DNA of 64,000 nucleotides from Lepidodermella squamata (lineage: Eukaryota; Gastrotricha), in the NCBI GenBank assembly GCA_047495785.1, contig JBLDXI010000029.1:3100001-3164000 (forward strand), written 5' to 3'. Every line of letters starts with the position of its first letter. Position 1 is the stretch's first letter. Of the stretch, positions 34,620 through 44,801 are shown one piece after another. The position numbers and the translations under genes were made by a program. The notes under the pieces are model-generated. The model did not search any database, was not told where the DNA came from, and worked only from the letters and a program-made list of their open reading frames with translations.

Positions 34620-35042
34620 ACAGTGACTTCATCCTGCGATTTGTGGGGAATTAAATGATGGCAAAACGCATTTTCCGTCATGTTCTTGTCTGTTTCATAT
34701 TTGCTATTTTTTTAGGTTCGAAAAAATTAAGCCAGAAAAACTAGCCGCCGTGTCAATTTTATAAAGAAAAATATTTAAACCATTTAGGCGCATCCACTGC
34801 TAGATGGAGTCATTATTTGACGGCTCTTTAGCGTTACCTGGTGTGAGATAATAAGCCGCATCAATTTCACATTAAGCTCTTATATATCTGTCAACTATTC
34901 TATGCAGCTATTCAAACTTCTGGGCAACGTAATTAGTTTGTGTAGAAGTAAATAAAAAATACTACGAAAAATATACAATGGAGGAGCCAAGTGACGAAAT
35001 GGTAAAAGAAATTAAGGCAACCTCTTAACCGGCAAACTACTC
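34620..35042 (+). repeat. Segmental duplication unit 3, left part
   Basis: Third copy of the duplicated block, closest to the unit at 38.06 kb (shared CCTGCGA.TT.TGGGGAATTAA, TTAATGATGGCAAAACGC or near forms, CGCATCCACTGCTA, GACGGCTCTTTAGCG). It breaks at the Helitron and resumes at 37444 for about 115 bases (TAATGAAAAAGATTAGA, GATCACAGTGAG). No secreted protein gene follows it. Confidence 0.75.
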
Positions 35043-35094
35043 AAGGAAAGCCAACAGCCAAAGCCCGGCATTAGCCGCTGCGGTTTGATTTATT

Positions 35095-37260
35095 TATTTT
35101 CTCCTGCCGTCCCAGAAAAGAAGTTCACTTCCCACAGATTGGACAGAAGTCGGGTCTTTGTAGATAGCCGTACTTCTCAGCATCGCTTAACTGCAATGAA
35201 CCACTTCTGCGGAGATTGTGGCGCGCGGCTGTTGCTAGAGGAGAAAGTTGCCGGTACCAAGGATGTGCCTGTCTTTTCCATGTGCTGTGGACGCGGGAAA
35301 TTTGATCTGCCGCCTTCCTCTCACCCATGCACCGACCTGATGGGGTGGCTCACTTCCACTCATCCAACCGCCGTCTCTTTCCGGCAGAGCATACGGGCTT
35401 ACAAGAACAACTTCGCATTTACTTCGATGGGTTTACAACTGGATCATAACGTGGCTAACAGTCGTTCAGGTCACTTCAACTTCCGAGTTCACGGCGAGAT
35501 GAGACATTTGTACGGCGCGTTAGAGCCGGAAGACGCAATTCCGAAATTTGCTCAGCTCTACATCTACGATTCTGATAACGAAATCAATACTCGATTAAGC
35601 CATATGCCCGACCTCAATCCAGTCATCATTTCAACGCTCAAGGAAATGATGCCCCAAGCAAACCGGTGTGCGAAGTAGGATCCGGAAGCTGAGGTGTTTT
35701 CTACTGGTTTTCTTGGACCCAGCCGAAGAAACCAACGGGTCCCCCTGCTGTTTTATCAGCCTTCCTCTGGTTGGTCCCGGAGCACCCCTGTACCGGAGCA
35801 CCCTAAATCAAACCCTTAGGTACACATTTACAAGTATGAGGCTGAATTATTGAGGAGTACAGACAACATAGCCTTGCTGTTGAAAACTGATCGTGAAGTA
35901 GATCGCCATCGCTAATATTTACCGAATGCGAAAGAGTTGGCTGTGATACTACCTGGTGCCGACTTGGACCCCGAGGCGAAATGTCGTGATATTGCTCTTC
36001 GTCTTCGAGGTGGTAATTTGAGTCAAATCAATGCGCGCAATGGGAATTACGACCCGCTACGTTATCCCCTTCTCTTTCCCCGAGGCGACCTTGGATACAC
36101 CGACGACATTGCAATCAATCATGGTTATCGTGGTAGCCACATCAGCGAGGCCTTCTTCACGCGCACATCCTTCTGATTATGACTCCAGAAGTAATTTTTT
36201 ATGACAATGTTCACATCAAATTGATTTTATTTGTGATACAGGTCATGATCAAACTTTGATATGGCACTCAGAGATCCGAAATTGCCGGTCGATGAAATCG
36301 CGAATTATCGTATCGACATCGCGGCTTTTGGGCTTTTCTCTTCACAGAGAATTTCCGGCCATTTGCTTGGTGTGCACTAGCCTAACGAGCAGCGAGCTGT
36401 ATTCGACCCTAACAATGCTAGCCCTGATCTCGCTGAGTTGGGTCGTACGAAGCTGAGAGCCTTTTCGAAATCTGCCAAACCGATCATCGTGCCAGTGTTC
36501 GAGTTGATACGCGAAGAAGCAGTATATGACCGCGAGCAGCTGAAAGCGTTTGCCCTCGAGATGACGCCTCCTGCTGAACGAAGAACAAAAGACGGCTAAG
36601 GACGAGATCGAAAATGCCGTATTTGACAATAACCAGCCTGGAGTTTTTTATGCTTCAAGCTCATGGCGGGTGCCGCAAAACATTTCTGTTCAACCTATTG
36701 CTTGCATCTGTTCGGTCACGAGGTGAAATCACCCTTGCGTGTGCTTCATCCGGAATTGCCGCCCTGCGGTCGAACAGCTCACGTCTGGTTTAAGATTCTG
36801 CTCAACGTACACGAGTGGCTTCTCCGATGGTTTAGCTGAAGGACCCGTAGCAATTGAACCCGATTCGATCACTTTACCAAAGCCAATCAACAACGTTGAC
36901 AACTTGAATGATTTGATTATCTACTCCAATCTACGGCGACTTGCCTACCCGCTACGCTGAGCCCAATTACTTGGCCGAACAGTTTCTCCTGGCTACTCGA
37001 AATGACGAGGTCAATTTGCTAAACGAGCGAATTTTGAAATATCTGCGCTGATCCAAATCTGCGTCAATTCTATCCTTCTGAGTGAATAAACACGTTCACC
37101 CCTCCAAGTCTTCCACCGGGCATGTTGGTTCTTAAAGTCGAGATTGTGCAATGGAAAGAGGCTGCGTGTTCAGCGGCTGCGACACAACGTTATTGAAGCA
37201 AAGATTCTCACCGGCGGGAACTTTTGCCCAAATTCCTCGAATTCCTTAATTGTGCAAACA
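35095..37260 (+). pseudogene. Helitron Rep/helicase, degenerate
   Basis: Readable pieces of the rolling-circle transposase in order: N-terminal Cys motif (CGDCGARLLLEEK) and helicase-like N domain (FTSMGLQLDHNVANSRSG, FRVHGEMRHLYGAL, PKFAQLYIYD) to 35662; after the MITE, ELLRSTDNIALLLKTDREVDRHR, ALRLRGGNLSQINARNGNYD and PLLFPRGDLGY; later a damaged Pif1 Walker A (GGCRKT where GGTGKT or similar is expected, near 36665) with TLACASSGIAAL; then ATRNDEVNLLNERILKYL near 37000 and the RLRHNVIEAKILTG block near 37170. Many stops and frameshifts separate these. The two-His/Tyr Rep catalytic region is not recognisable in frame. Non-functional. Confidence 0.8.
35664..35835. mobile_element. GCGAAGTA-family MITE inside the Helitron gene
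   Basis: Starts GCGAAGTAGGATCC and interrupts the Helitron reading frame exactly where family similarity stops; the helicase sequence resumes near 35835. The left end matches the elements at 44.8 and 50.4 kb. The right end (GGAGCACCCCTGTACCGGAGC...) has lost the TACTTCGC terminus, so this copy is truncated or decayed. Confidence 0.55.
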
Positions 37261-37443
37261 AAGCGGTGATCTCCTTCAATATTTCAGATAATAAAACTCT
37301 ATTTAATGTACGTATTGGAACTCTTGCTCGGAAATAAAATGGGTAATAGCCTTCATTTGTGATGATTATATCGTCTTTTTATTAGAGCAACACAAGAGTG
37401 ATATGTAGGAGGCGTGCGAAGCATACGCCCGCGTCGTTTCTAG

Positions 37444-38060
37444 TAATAATGAAAAAGATTAGACCGTTCCTAATTTACCCGAATCAGATCACAGTGAGTG
37501 AAACCTAGGTCGCCTGTAAGGGCGTAAAACCAGGGTTTTCCTGTCCGAGTATTTTGCTGCACGTAAAGACCACACCGAACCAGATTGCGAATAGATTCGA
37601 TCTGTTCCTTGAACAACAGTTTTCGATCGAGAATAAAGCCGTGCATGTCTCAAGTTGTAAGTTTCAAACTCGCTTGAATGGCGCGAATGTGATGTTTAAT
37701 CGGCTTAATACTCTCCTCAGAATCTTATCAACGCTTAAACAGAGGTGAACAAGGGCAATTCATAGTACTTTTGGCTTGAGAATTGTAGTGTTGTATTCAT
37801 TTTAATAAATATTGGGCAGTGCCGAAAAAATGGCAGGTCTGAATTATAAGGCAAGGGCTGCGGGTTGATTTATAAAATAAAATGACAAAGCAGAGCCTTC
37901 TGAATCGGTATAATAAGTTAGATCGGCTTGCAAACACGTTGTAGCAAAATCAAAGTGAATTGCGCCACGTGCAATTGTGCGAAGTTCAAATTTTTGAATC
38001 GAACGAACCTCGACATGGTATCACTTGTGAAAGAGCCGGTTGAGGCTTAGGCTGCAACAG
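37444..38060. other. Tail of duplication unit 3 and spacer
   Basis: The first 115 bases continue duplication unit 3. The remainder is AT-rich with no gene; the open frame at 37554-37748 has no domain. Confidence 0.45.
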
Positions 38061-39219
38061 TACCATGATGCGAATTTTTCCTGCGACTTTTGGGGAATTA
38101 ATTTCTAGTTTAATCTTTAATGATGGCAAAACGCCTTTTTCGCCGTGTTCTTGTCTGTTCAATATTTGCTAGTTTTTTTATGGTCGAAAAAATAAAGCCA
38201 GAAAAGCTAGCCGCCGTGTCAAATTTTACAAAAATAATATATAAACCATTTAGGCGCATCCACTGCTACCTAGAGTCATCACATGACGGCTCTTTAGCGT
38301 GAGATAATAAGCCGCATCAATTTCATATTAAGCACTATATACCTATCTGTCAACTGTTCTATACAGCTATTCAATATAACTTCTGGGCAAAGTAATTAGT
38401 TTATTTGGCAGTAAATAAAAAATACTAAGAAAAAAATATACAATGGAGAAATATGGCCAATCTCTTAACCGGCCAACCACTCTGAGCAGCCATGTATTTT
38501 TGTTTAGTGAAGAAATAATCTAAATAATGAAAAAGATTAGAAAAAACAATAAATACAGCAATTTGAGTTCATTCGATAATAGGAACATTAAATAATGGGT
38601 CCTCCTTTCATACCGGAACCAGATCACAGTGAGCGGAACCTAGGTCACCTGAAAATGGGCCTAAACCACTTTTCGGAACTTTCAAAGTAGCCATGGCTGA
38701 CCAAGATAGTTCTAAAAAAATTGCCATTGAATTCTGCGTAACTTTTAGAATCTTTGCGAGTATTACAAGTTTGGTTCTGTGACATGCAAATTTTGTTCCG
38801 CTAAACGTAACTTTGGTTCCGGTCATCAGATCATATGCGCGAAAAGAACAAGAACAGCAAAGAGAAAAACGAGATGAGAGCTTGGAAATAATGATTGAAC
38901 ACTTACTTCCAATGTAATGGTTGGCGCAGAAGATATATAAGAAAAATAAGAGAATTCAAAATTAAAGGATAACCTTCAAAGATTCATTCGAGATGGCATT
39001 AAACACACGGTGGACGGTGGACGAAAATTGATTTCTGGTTGATTATTTCTCCCTGTGGGTTTATGAATTTTGAAGAATCCTCCTAAAAGTGAACAAATCT
39101 ATCCGGAAACGTCGGTCTTGGGTCAACATTAGAGGCCCAGGAATTCTCCATTTCAAATTTGCGGCCAATAACTAGCGTTTTGTACTTATGGTTGAAATGT
39201 TCACGTCTAAAGCAACAAT

Positions 39220-39643
39220 CCTGTGAAGTTAAATATCGCAAATGGAAGATAGAATGAGCTTTTTGTCCGAACTAGTTGGGGCATGTGACGTAGATATCCA
39301 AGTCACATGATTTGGAGTTTTTTACACGTTTCATAGTGCATTTTTTGCCCCATAAGACGAACATCTACATCATTAACAGCTTTCGTATTCATTCGAATAA
39401 TTAAGCGCCTAATCTTCTGTGGATTTCTTATTTTTTACATAGAATTACGTCTTTCGATCAAAATTCAAGAAACATCGCCAGCCTTTAAGCATTTACGATT
39501 CTCGTCCCGATGTTTAAGTTTGTAGGGCCTTTGGAAATTTCAGAGCGAATTATGGTGGTTCATGCGAAGTATGTCTGACGCAATGCGGTGCAGATATAAA
39601 TTCCCGTCAAAATAAGGCTTTATAAGTCGATTCATCTTTCCCA
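39220..39643 (+). promoter_or_regulatory. Conserved promoter of cysteine-rich gene, copy 4
   Basis: Same blocks as the promoters at 17.3 and 28.1 kb: CTGTGAAGTTAAATATCGC, GCCCCATAAGACGAACATC, CGTATTCATTCGAATAAT. TATAAA at 39595-39600 lies 49 bases before the ATG. Confidence 0.6.
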
Positions 39644-40797
39644 ATGGCGTACCTTACCCTGACGATTCTTGCTGCCGCCTGTGCTGCTGTCACAGCCTGC
39701 CCACCATCGACGACTACAACCCCGTGCCCAACGAGTGCTTCCGCCTGCCCGTCTGGACAAAGCTGCTTGACCGCGTCCACCCAATGCCCCACTGGCTCTG
39801 CCTGCCAAACGACTGCTGATACATGCAGCTCAGCATACAACAATTGCGTCGCTAAAACGGCCAATCAGTGCGCAACAAATGACCAGACTTGCCAGTCTGC
39901 GGTAATTTTATTTGCGATTTTGTTGGAAGTTGATCGGGTACTCCACATCATGCTAGTTTCATAATTTGCGCACCCATTTCTCGAGTTTTCGATTTTATTC
40001 GGGAAAAATTATCTTTTTCCAACCTCCAACCTCCAAATTTGCGCCTCCTCCTACTTGCCTCCTACTTGCCAGTCTGGGGATAGCTGCCTGAACACGGCCT
40101 TATCGGCGATATGATCGAAAACTTTCTCGACTATTATATTGAATTTCCCTCTATAGGCTAGCTACCAATTGTGCACAATGACGACACAAGGGACTGGTAG
40201 TGAACTAGCTCAAACCGTCAAATTTTGCCACAACGTCGCCGGAGCTTCGTGTACGGCTTATCTGACAGTAACACCTCCTGCTGCGGTAATTGTTTCACTA
40301 ACTCATCGAAACCCAATATCGATTTTTGTGGCTGTAGGCTTCCGCCGACACGCCAAACAGCTTCACCACATTTGCTGCGTGCTGCGCAGCCACGCAGACA
40401 CCTGCTAACGCTGCCTTCATCAAGTACGAAGTCCTGCCACAGCCGGCGAGAAATGCTCCTGGCATTTTTACCTGCATCGGCGCAACTGACGCGACTCCTT
40501 ACAAAATTACTGGCGCGACTGCTGGAGCAACGGCTGGCGATTGCGTTCGCTTCCCCAACACGGCTAGCTCTGCTAGTAACGTGGTTCTAACTAGCGGTTT
40601 GGTGAGAGCAGGCGTTTTGTTGCTGATCTAAGGTATAATTATTGATTTTACAGACCCTATCCGGATCGATGACATATAGCATGTCTACATTCGCGGCTTG
40701 CTGCTTTTATCTCGGCACCGCAGCCGTCAGATATACTCCTAGCATAGCCTCCGCATACGGCTTATTATTGGAAAGATGCGCCGCCTCCAATACATAA
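39644..40797 (+). CDS. Cysteine-rich secreted family, member 4
   Basis: 264-residue secreted protein. Exons 39644-39901, 40157-40285, 40338-40601, 40654-40797, phase 0, coding total 795. Its intron positions agree with the gene at 17.7 kb. The long Cys/Thr-rich N region resembles member 2 (CPTGSACQTTADTC, NNCVAKTANQCATNDQTC), whereas the core resembles member 1 (YQLCTMTTQGTG, TVKFCHNVAGASC, FAACCAATQT, CIGATD, CVRFPNTASSA, FAACCFYLG, RCAASNT). The mosaic suggests exchange between copies. Intron 1 is similar to intron 1 of member 2 and contains an extra CAACCTCCAA tandem. Likely poly(A) signal AATAAA near 41093. Role unknown. Confidence 0.87.
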
Positions 40798-41269
40798 TAT
40801 AAGGAATTGAATGATTTCCTTATATTGGCAAATCATCGATGAGTACAATTGACCATTGAGCTGCTTAATTTCACACAGTGACGCTAAAATGTCTTCTCAA
40901 GAAACAACCTAACAATGGAAACTTGTAATTTATGCGGCAAATCGGGCTCATTTATCACTTTATGCCCTCATTTACTAAATCATCTATACACACCAAAAAG
41001 CAGTTTTCTGGGCCGCTCAATTGTTCTACCTTGAGATGCATTTCTAGCGCTACTATACAGTGAAATATATATTTTGAATTCGACTGAATAGATGAATAAA
41101 CTCGATCAGTAATGGTGAATTCATATATCGACTGTTTCCACCGTGTTGAAGAGCTGCGAAGAGGCGATCACGTGTGTTACGGCTACCTATGTAAAAGGGA
41201 TTCACCAATTGCGTGAAGTGAAACTGGAAAATTACTTGAATTAAAAAGAGCCTAGTACAGGCGACAGAC

Positions 41270-41415
41270 GTTCAGTCATAGCCCATAGCCTACACTTCAT
41301 ACTTGGCCTACTGTCTCGGTATCATGGCAGCTCCCTTCAACAATGTTGTAAGGGTTGGATTTACAAAAACCTCTATGGTCTCAGGTTGAAGCGATGCGAA
41401 TCCACCGCGCCGTAA
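41270..41415 (+). pseudogene. Last-exon scrap of a member-3-like gene
   Basis: Matches the final exon of the relic at 31.1 kb (YTSYLAYCLGIMAAPFNNVVRVGFTK) and carries the sequence across the point where that copy holds its hAT-like insertion. A frame slip after GFTK and the absence of all upstream exons show that it is dead. Confidence 0.75.
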
Positions 41416-41669
41416 AAAATACTTCGAACTTGAAAAAATCGAATCTGGATTAGGAGGAGTACCTATGTCGCTTGGGATTTATCATTTGAACCTCGTTTTT
41501 GGATTCAGACCCTTTTTGTCAACAACCTCGGACCCAAATTAAAAGCGTTCAATTTATTGGCAAGTATAACAAACTCATATTCCTTTAAATTTAAACATCT
41601 TCAAACTTTCCAGGTGCGAAATTCACACGTTCTGATTCCATCCATTTCCTCCAGTTCTGATTGCGAAAT

Positions 41670-42686
41670 TCATTCTTCGAAAGTCGAAGCCCTCGGAAAT
41701 CGGTGCAGGCTGAAGTCGACAATCCAAACAATTTGCCAGATGGAGAAAAACACGGGGATCGGGGCGCTGTATGACATCTCGCGAATAGCTGGGTAATGGT
41801 AATTCCAAGCCAATGCATTCATTGCCATCAAAATCAGCGTTTCAATGAAAAAACACGCGAATACAGCTCGAACGCGATGAATAGATCGGTAAATTCGCTC
41901 ATCCGGCAACAACGCCAGTGCGACAACAGCATGCCAAATCGTGCCAGGCAGTAAAATTCGAAAATTGGCCCAGTGTTGGTCGGTGAATCGATTTTCACTC
42001 ATCAAACATCCGAAAATCAGGTAAATAATCGCGATTAAACTCAGTAAAAAGTGGAGAAAATTCAGGAAAATCGAAGAAATCGAACTTTTGCAGCAACTCG
42101 GTTTGTAGACATCATATCGATCATGCGTGACGTCTTCGATATCTTCAAAGTCAATCGAGCAAAATCGATGATTCGCGAAATCAATTAAGTGCAGAATTAA
42201 TAGAAAAATCGAAAATCCAATCGCGATTGTCATCGAATAATCCTCCTTAATTTTCGGTCCGAAAGGTTTGTCTGAAATCAGGGCAAAACATATCGTACCA
42301 GCCAGTAGGACCAGAGTTGTCATGACGTAGTAAGCCAGTGTTAACAAGACTTGGAAACAGTTTGAATATCGGCTTTTCAGCAGAAAAGAAGCCGTGAAAC
42401 ACGCGTACATGATGTAGGCGAATAGTAGGAAGGCTGAAGTTTTGAATTGCGATTGGCAGTTGGCCAAATTTTGCCCTTTGCAGTCGATGACGCAATCGAA
42501 TGAGAAATGAATCAGCAGAGTGATCAGAACTGTCAACGCAAGGCCGATTAAAGTTTTCAAAATAAAATTAAACGGCTGATTTCGATGAATTTCTGACGAA
42601 TTTCGGTCGATTTTAGGGTCGTCAGAATCGTTTTGGCGGGGTAAAAGTGGAGCTTTAGCTCCTTTATCGTTACTATGAGTTGGCAT
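41670..42686 (-). CDS. Eight-TM membrane protein, family member 1
   Basis: Single-exon gene of 338 residues, not recognised. A hydrophilic N-terminus (residues 1-38) is followed by eight hydrophobic helices: near FILKTLIGLALTVLITLL, FLLFAYIMYACFTASFLL, LLTLAYYVMTTLVLLAG, TIAIGFSIFLLILHLIDFA, IFLNFLHFLLSLIAIIYLI, ILLPGTIWHAVVALALLPD, AVFACFFIETLILMAMNAL and VFFSIWQIVWIVDFSLH. It shares with the genes at 46.2 and 56.7 kb the total length, lack of introns, a LIDFAN/EIVQ-like segment in TM4, LPDE after TM6 and a W..D motif in TM8. A multipass protein of unknown function; a receptor of non-GPCR topology or a transporter-like scaffold are both possible. Confidence 0.78.
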   Translation of the reverse strand: MPTHSNDKGAKAPLLPRQNDSDDPKIDRNSSEIHRNQPFNFILKTLIGLALTVLITLLIHFSFDCVIDCKGQNLANCQSQFKTSAFLLFAYIMYACFTASFLLKSRYSNCFQVLLTLAYYVMTTLVLLAGTICFALISDKPFGPKIKEDYSMTIAIGFSIFLLILHLIDFANHRFCSIDFEDIEDVTHDRYDVYKPSCCKSSISSIFLNFLHFLLSLIAIIYLIFGCLMSENRFTDQHWANFRILLPGTIWHAVVALALLPDERIYRSIHRVRAVFACFFIETLILMAMNALAWNYHYPAIREMSYSAPIPVFFSIWQIVWIVDFSLHRFPRASTFEE

Positions 42687-43015
42687 GGTTTTGGGAAATT
42701 GTTAAAATGGGAAAAATTGGGTATTTCCCAGCTGAAAAGTGCCCACCAGGTGTGGCGGTACTTAAATCGGGATTTTTATTGCATTTGAGGCGCAGGTTGT
42801 GTCTGAGCAATTAAAAACAGAAAATTGCTGTAACATCTGGCGCAATTCTTTCCAGCTTGAAATATATTTTCTGATAAGTTCTTTAAAATATGAATTTTCA
42901 AAACCAAATAATTCCATTATTTTTAATTAAAAAAATAGTTATATAATAAACTTTGAAACTTTCGAATCACATTTCGCATAAAAACTTTCCATGAAATAAT
43001 TAAATGAAAAATAGT
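42687..43015. other. Intergenic, nothing recognised
   Basis: AT-rich spacer separating the 5' end of the eight-TM gene from the 3' end of the beta-lactamase-domain gene; both are on the minus strand. AATAATG/TTTAATT runs only. Confidence 0.4.
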
Positions 43016-44396
43016 TCAGGAAGCATATTTTTCCTGAAGGGCCTTTAGGGCTGAATTCAAGGCATAACAGGCTTCGTCAGTTCCGTAATTAATCGCGCAA
43101 GTCATCGCAAGATTTTTCATAGGAGCAACCCATGTCGTCAAACACCAAATCGTATTTGAACCAGTGTGCGAAAGAACATTGCCATCCGCCCAATTTTCCT
43201 TGCCAACAATCCAACCAGCAGCGTAATTTCCTGTCGGAGTCTGCAGTCGCTTCAAAGTTTCGGATGCCAGGATTTGGGTGTCCACACCCCTGCCGCCATC
43301 AAGATGGATTTGAAGGAACTTGCCGTAATCTTCCAGCGAACAATGAACAGTACCAGCCGGGCCAATCGAGGGTGGGTTGTCGGACTGAGGGTTGCTCGGG
43401 GATACTGGAATTGGACCTCTGCCACGGCTTTTTTCATGACCCCAGGGTTGGTCGATTAAATTCGACGTTCCAGGAGCTCCAAAGCCGCAGCTTGACATTT
43501 TTAATGGCGTAAAAAGGTGCTCATTGATGATATTTTCCCAGGTATCGTTCGCAGACCTCTCCAGAACAGCACCAACTAACATGTAGCCAGCGTTTGAGTA
43601 AATGAATTTCGTACCGGGCCTGAAAATGTAACATGGTATAAGCAAGTTCCTTCGAGATTCCCACAATTAAACTAAAACAGTGAAAATGTAGTGAAAATCG
43701 GTTGAAACAGGAGAATTACCGACAAATACCGAACTATCGGGTTTTCGGGATTTTCAGGATTCTCATCGATTTTTAGCAGATTCCCCCATCTTTGGGCCTT
43801 CAATCTTCCAAGGAAGAGGTTCTTAAACATTGATTGGCGTTCTCTTTAGCTATGGTAACTTAGGGTAATAGAGCGACCCAACATAATCCTTACGCATAGA
43901 CCGGCCTCAGTTTCAGTAATGATCGAACAGCCGTTATTCTAGCAGTTCTTGATTTGCCATCTTGCCACATTTTCTTCCAAATTTGTGCCGGGACATCCCC
44001 AGGCAATCCACCCCGGTGCTGCAACAACTGTTCGAGGGTTGTATCCTGTAATTCTGGATGAATCTGCTCACCGTGTAGTAGCCTCCCAAGCGGGTCTTCA
44101 AAGCGAAGCAAGCCCAGCTCGACAAAAATTCCGACCAGTGTCGCTGTCATAGCTTTCGCATTCGAGCCCAAGTGCCACTTGTCGGATTGTTGAACCCGAA
44201 TTGAGCTGCCATTTTTCCGAACGCCGGTAGCGCCAATGCCGATGGTCACTCCATCTTTGAGTACAGAGCAACAAAATCCAGGTGCCTTACTTGCCTGGCG
44301 GTAGGGTTCGATTAGGGAGGATAAATCGTCTTGAGCTGCTACTAAGTTGAGGGCAAACAAAGCAGTTATTACCCCTGCTCTGACGAAGAGAGCCAT
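43016..44396 (-). CDS. Secreted beta-lactamase-domain (serine hydrolase) protein
   Basis: Penicillin-binding-like serine hydrolase of 368 residues. Exons 44396-43894 and 43619-43016, intron 274 bases, phase 2, coding total 1107. The ATG chosen gives the signal peptide ALFVRAGVITALFALNLVAAQ. The three class C-type motifs are present: Ser-x-x-Lys in GSNAKAMTA, Tyr-x-Asn in YSNAGYML (split only by the intron upstream) and HTG in LSHTGSN. Animals carry such proteins (LACTB-like; the lact family of nematodes); substrates are mostly unknown. The spliceosomal intron and signal peptide show that this is a host gene, not contamination, whatever its remote origin. A fragment of it is duplicated at 33 kb. 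GGTGAGT just upstream of the ATG followed by CTATAG hints at a 5' UTR intron boundary. Confidence 0.88.
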
Positions 44397-44800
44397 GACT
44401 ATAGAAAAACTCACCTAAGGTAGTGGCAAGAGAGTTTTCTTACAGATGATAGTATAAACATGTATGGAATACCTTGCCAAAAAAGCTTGCGACCAGTCTT
44501 CAAATGGAGTAATGCTGCCTTTCTGCTACAATTCATAGGAATCACGTGACGTAGGTGAACAATACACTGCCTTAAGTTTTCATTAGGCCTGAGAGAATAA
44601 ACTATGAATAACTTTGATAATATAGTAGTCTTATGTGGGGATAAGCGATAAGATAGTGATGAAGTCTAAAATCGTGTTAGAATGATAGTGGAAAAGGGTA
44701 GAAAACTAAAAAAACCCTTCCACTTTCCAAGCTCTACGTTTTCTCTTTGCCACTTTTTGGAATTTTTGGGGAAATATGAAATGGCCTGGAATATATAATA
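44397..44800. other. Intergenic upstream of the beta-lactamase-domain gene
   Basis: Presumed promoter region of the minus-strand gene; AT-rich with no clear TATA box. Nothing else recognised. Confidence 0.4.
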
Positions 44801-44801
44801 A

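Larger units (their letters stand above)
35043..37443 (+). mobile_element. Relic Helitron inserted in duplication unit 3
   Basis: About 2.4 kb with no counterpart in the other duplication units, ending at 37443 with CTAG, 11 bases after a hairpin (GGCGT...ACGCC around 37411-37429): the canonical Helitron 3' terminus. The next base is T, as expected for insertion between A and T. The left boundary is inferred from loss of similarity with the other units at about 35043. Contents are a degenerate Rep/helicase gene and an internal MITE. Confidence 0.8.
38060..41150 (+). repeat. Segmental duplication unit 4
   Basis: Fourth copy, ending after a complete secreted protein gene. The upstream part is closest to unit 3 (CGCATCCACTGCTA, GACGGCTCTTTAGCG, ATCTGTCAACTGTTCTATACAGC). 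The gene and downstream flank (TTTCACACAGTGACGCTAAAAT, AATAAACTCGAT) are closest to unit 1. Confidence 0.75.

Noticed and set aside
43016-44396. Bacterial contamination or recent transfer for the beta-lactamase-domain gene
   Set aside because: It has a spliceosomal intron, a eukaryotic signal peptide and a locally duplicated fragment including intron sequence.
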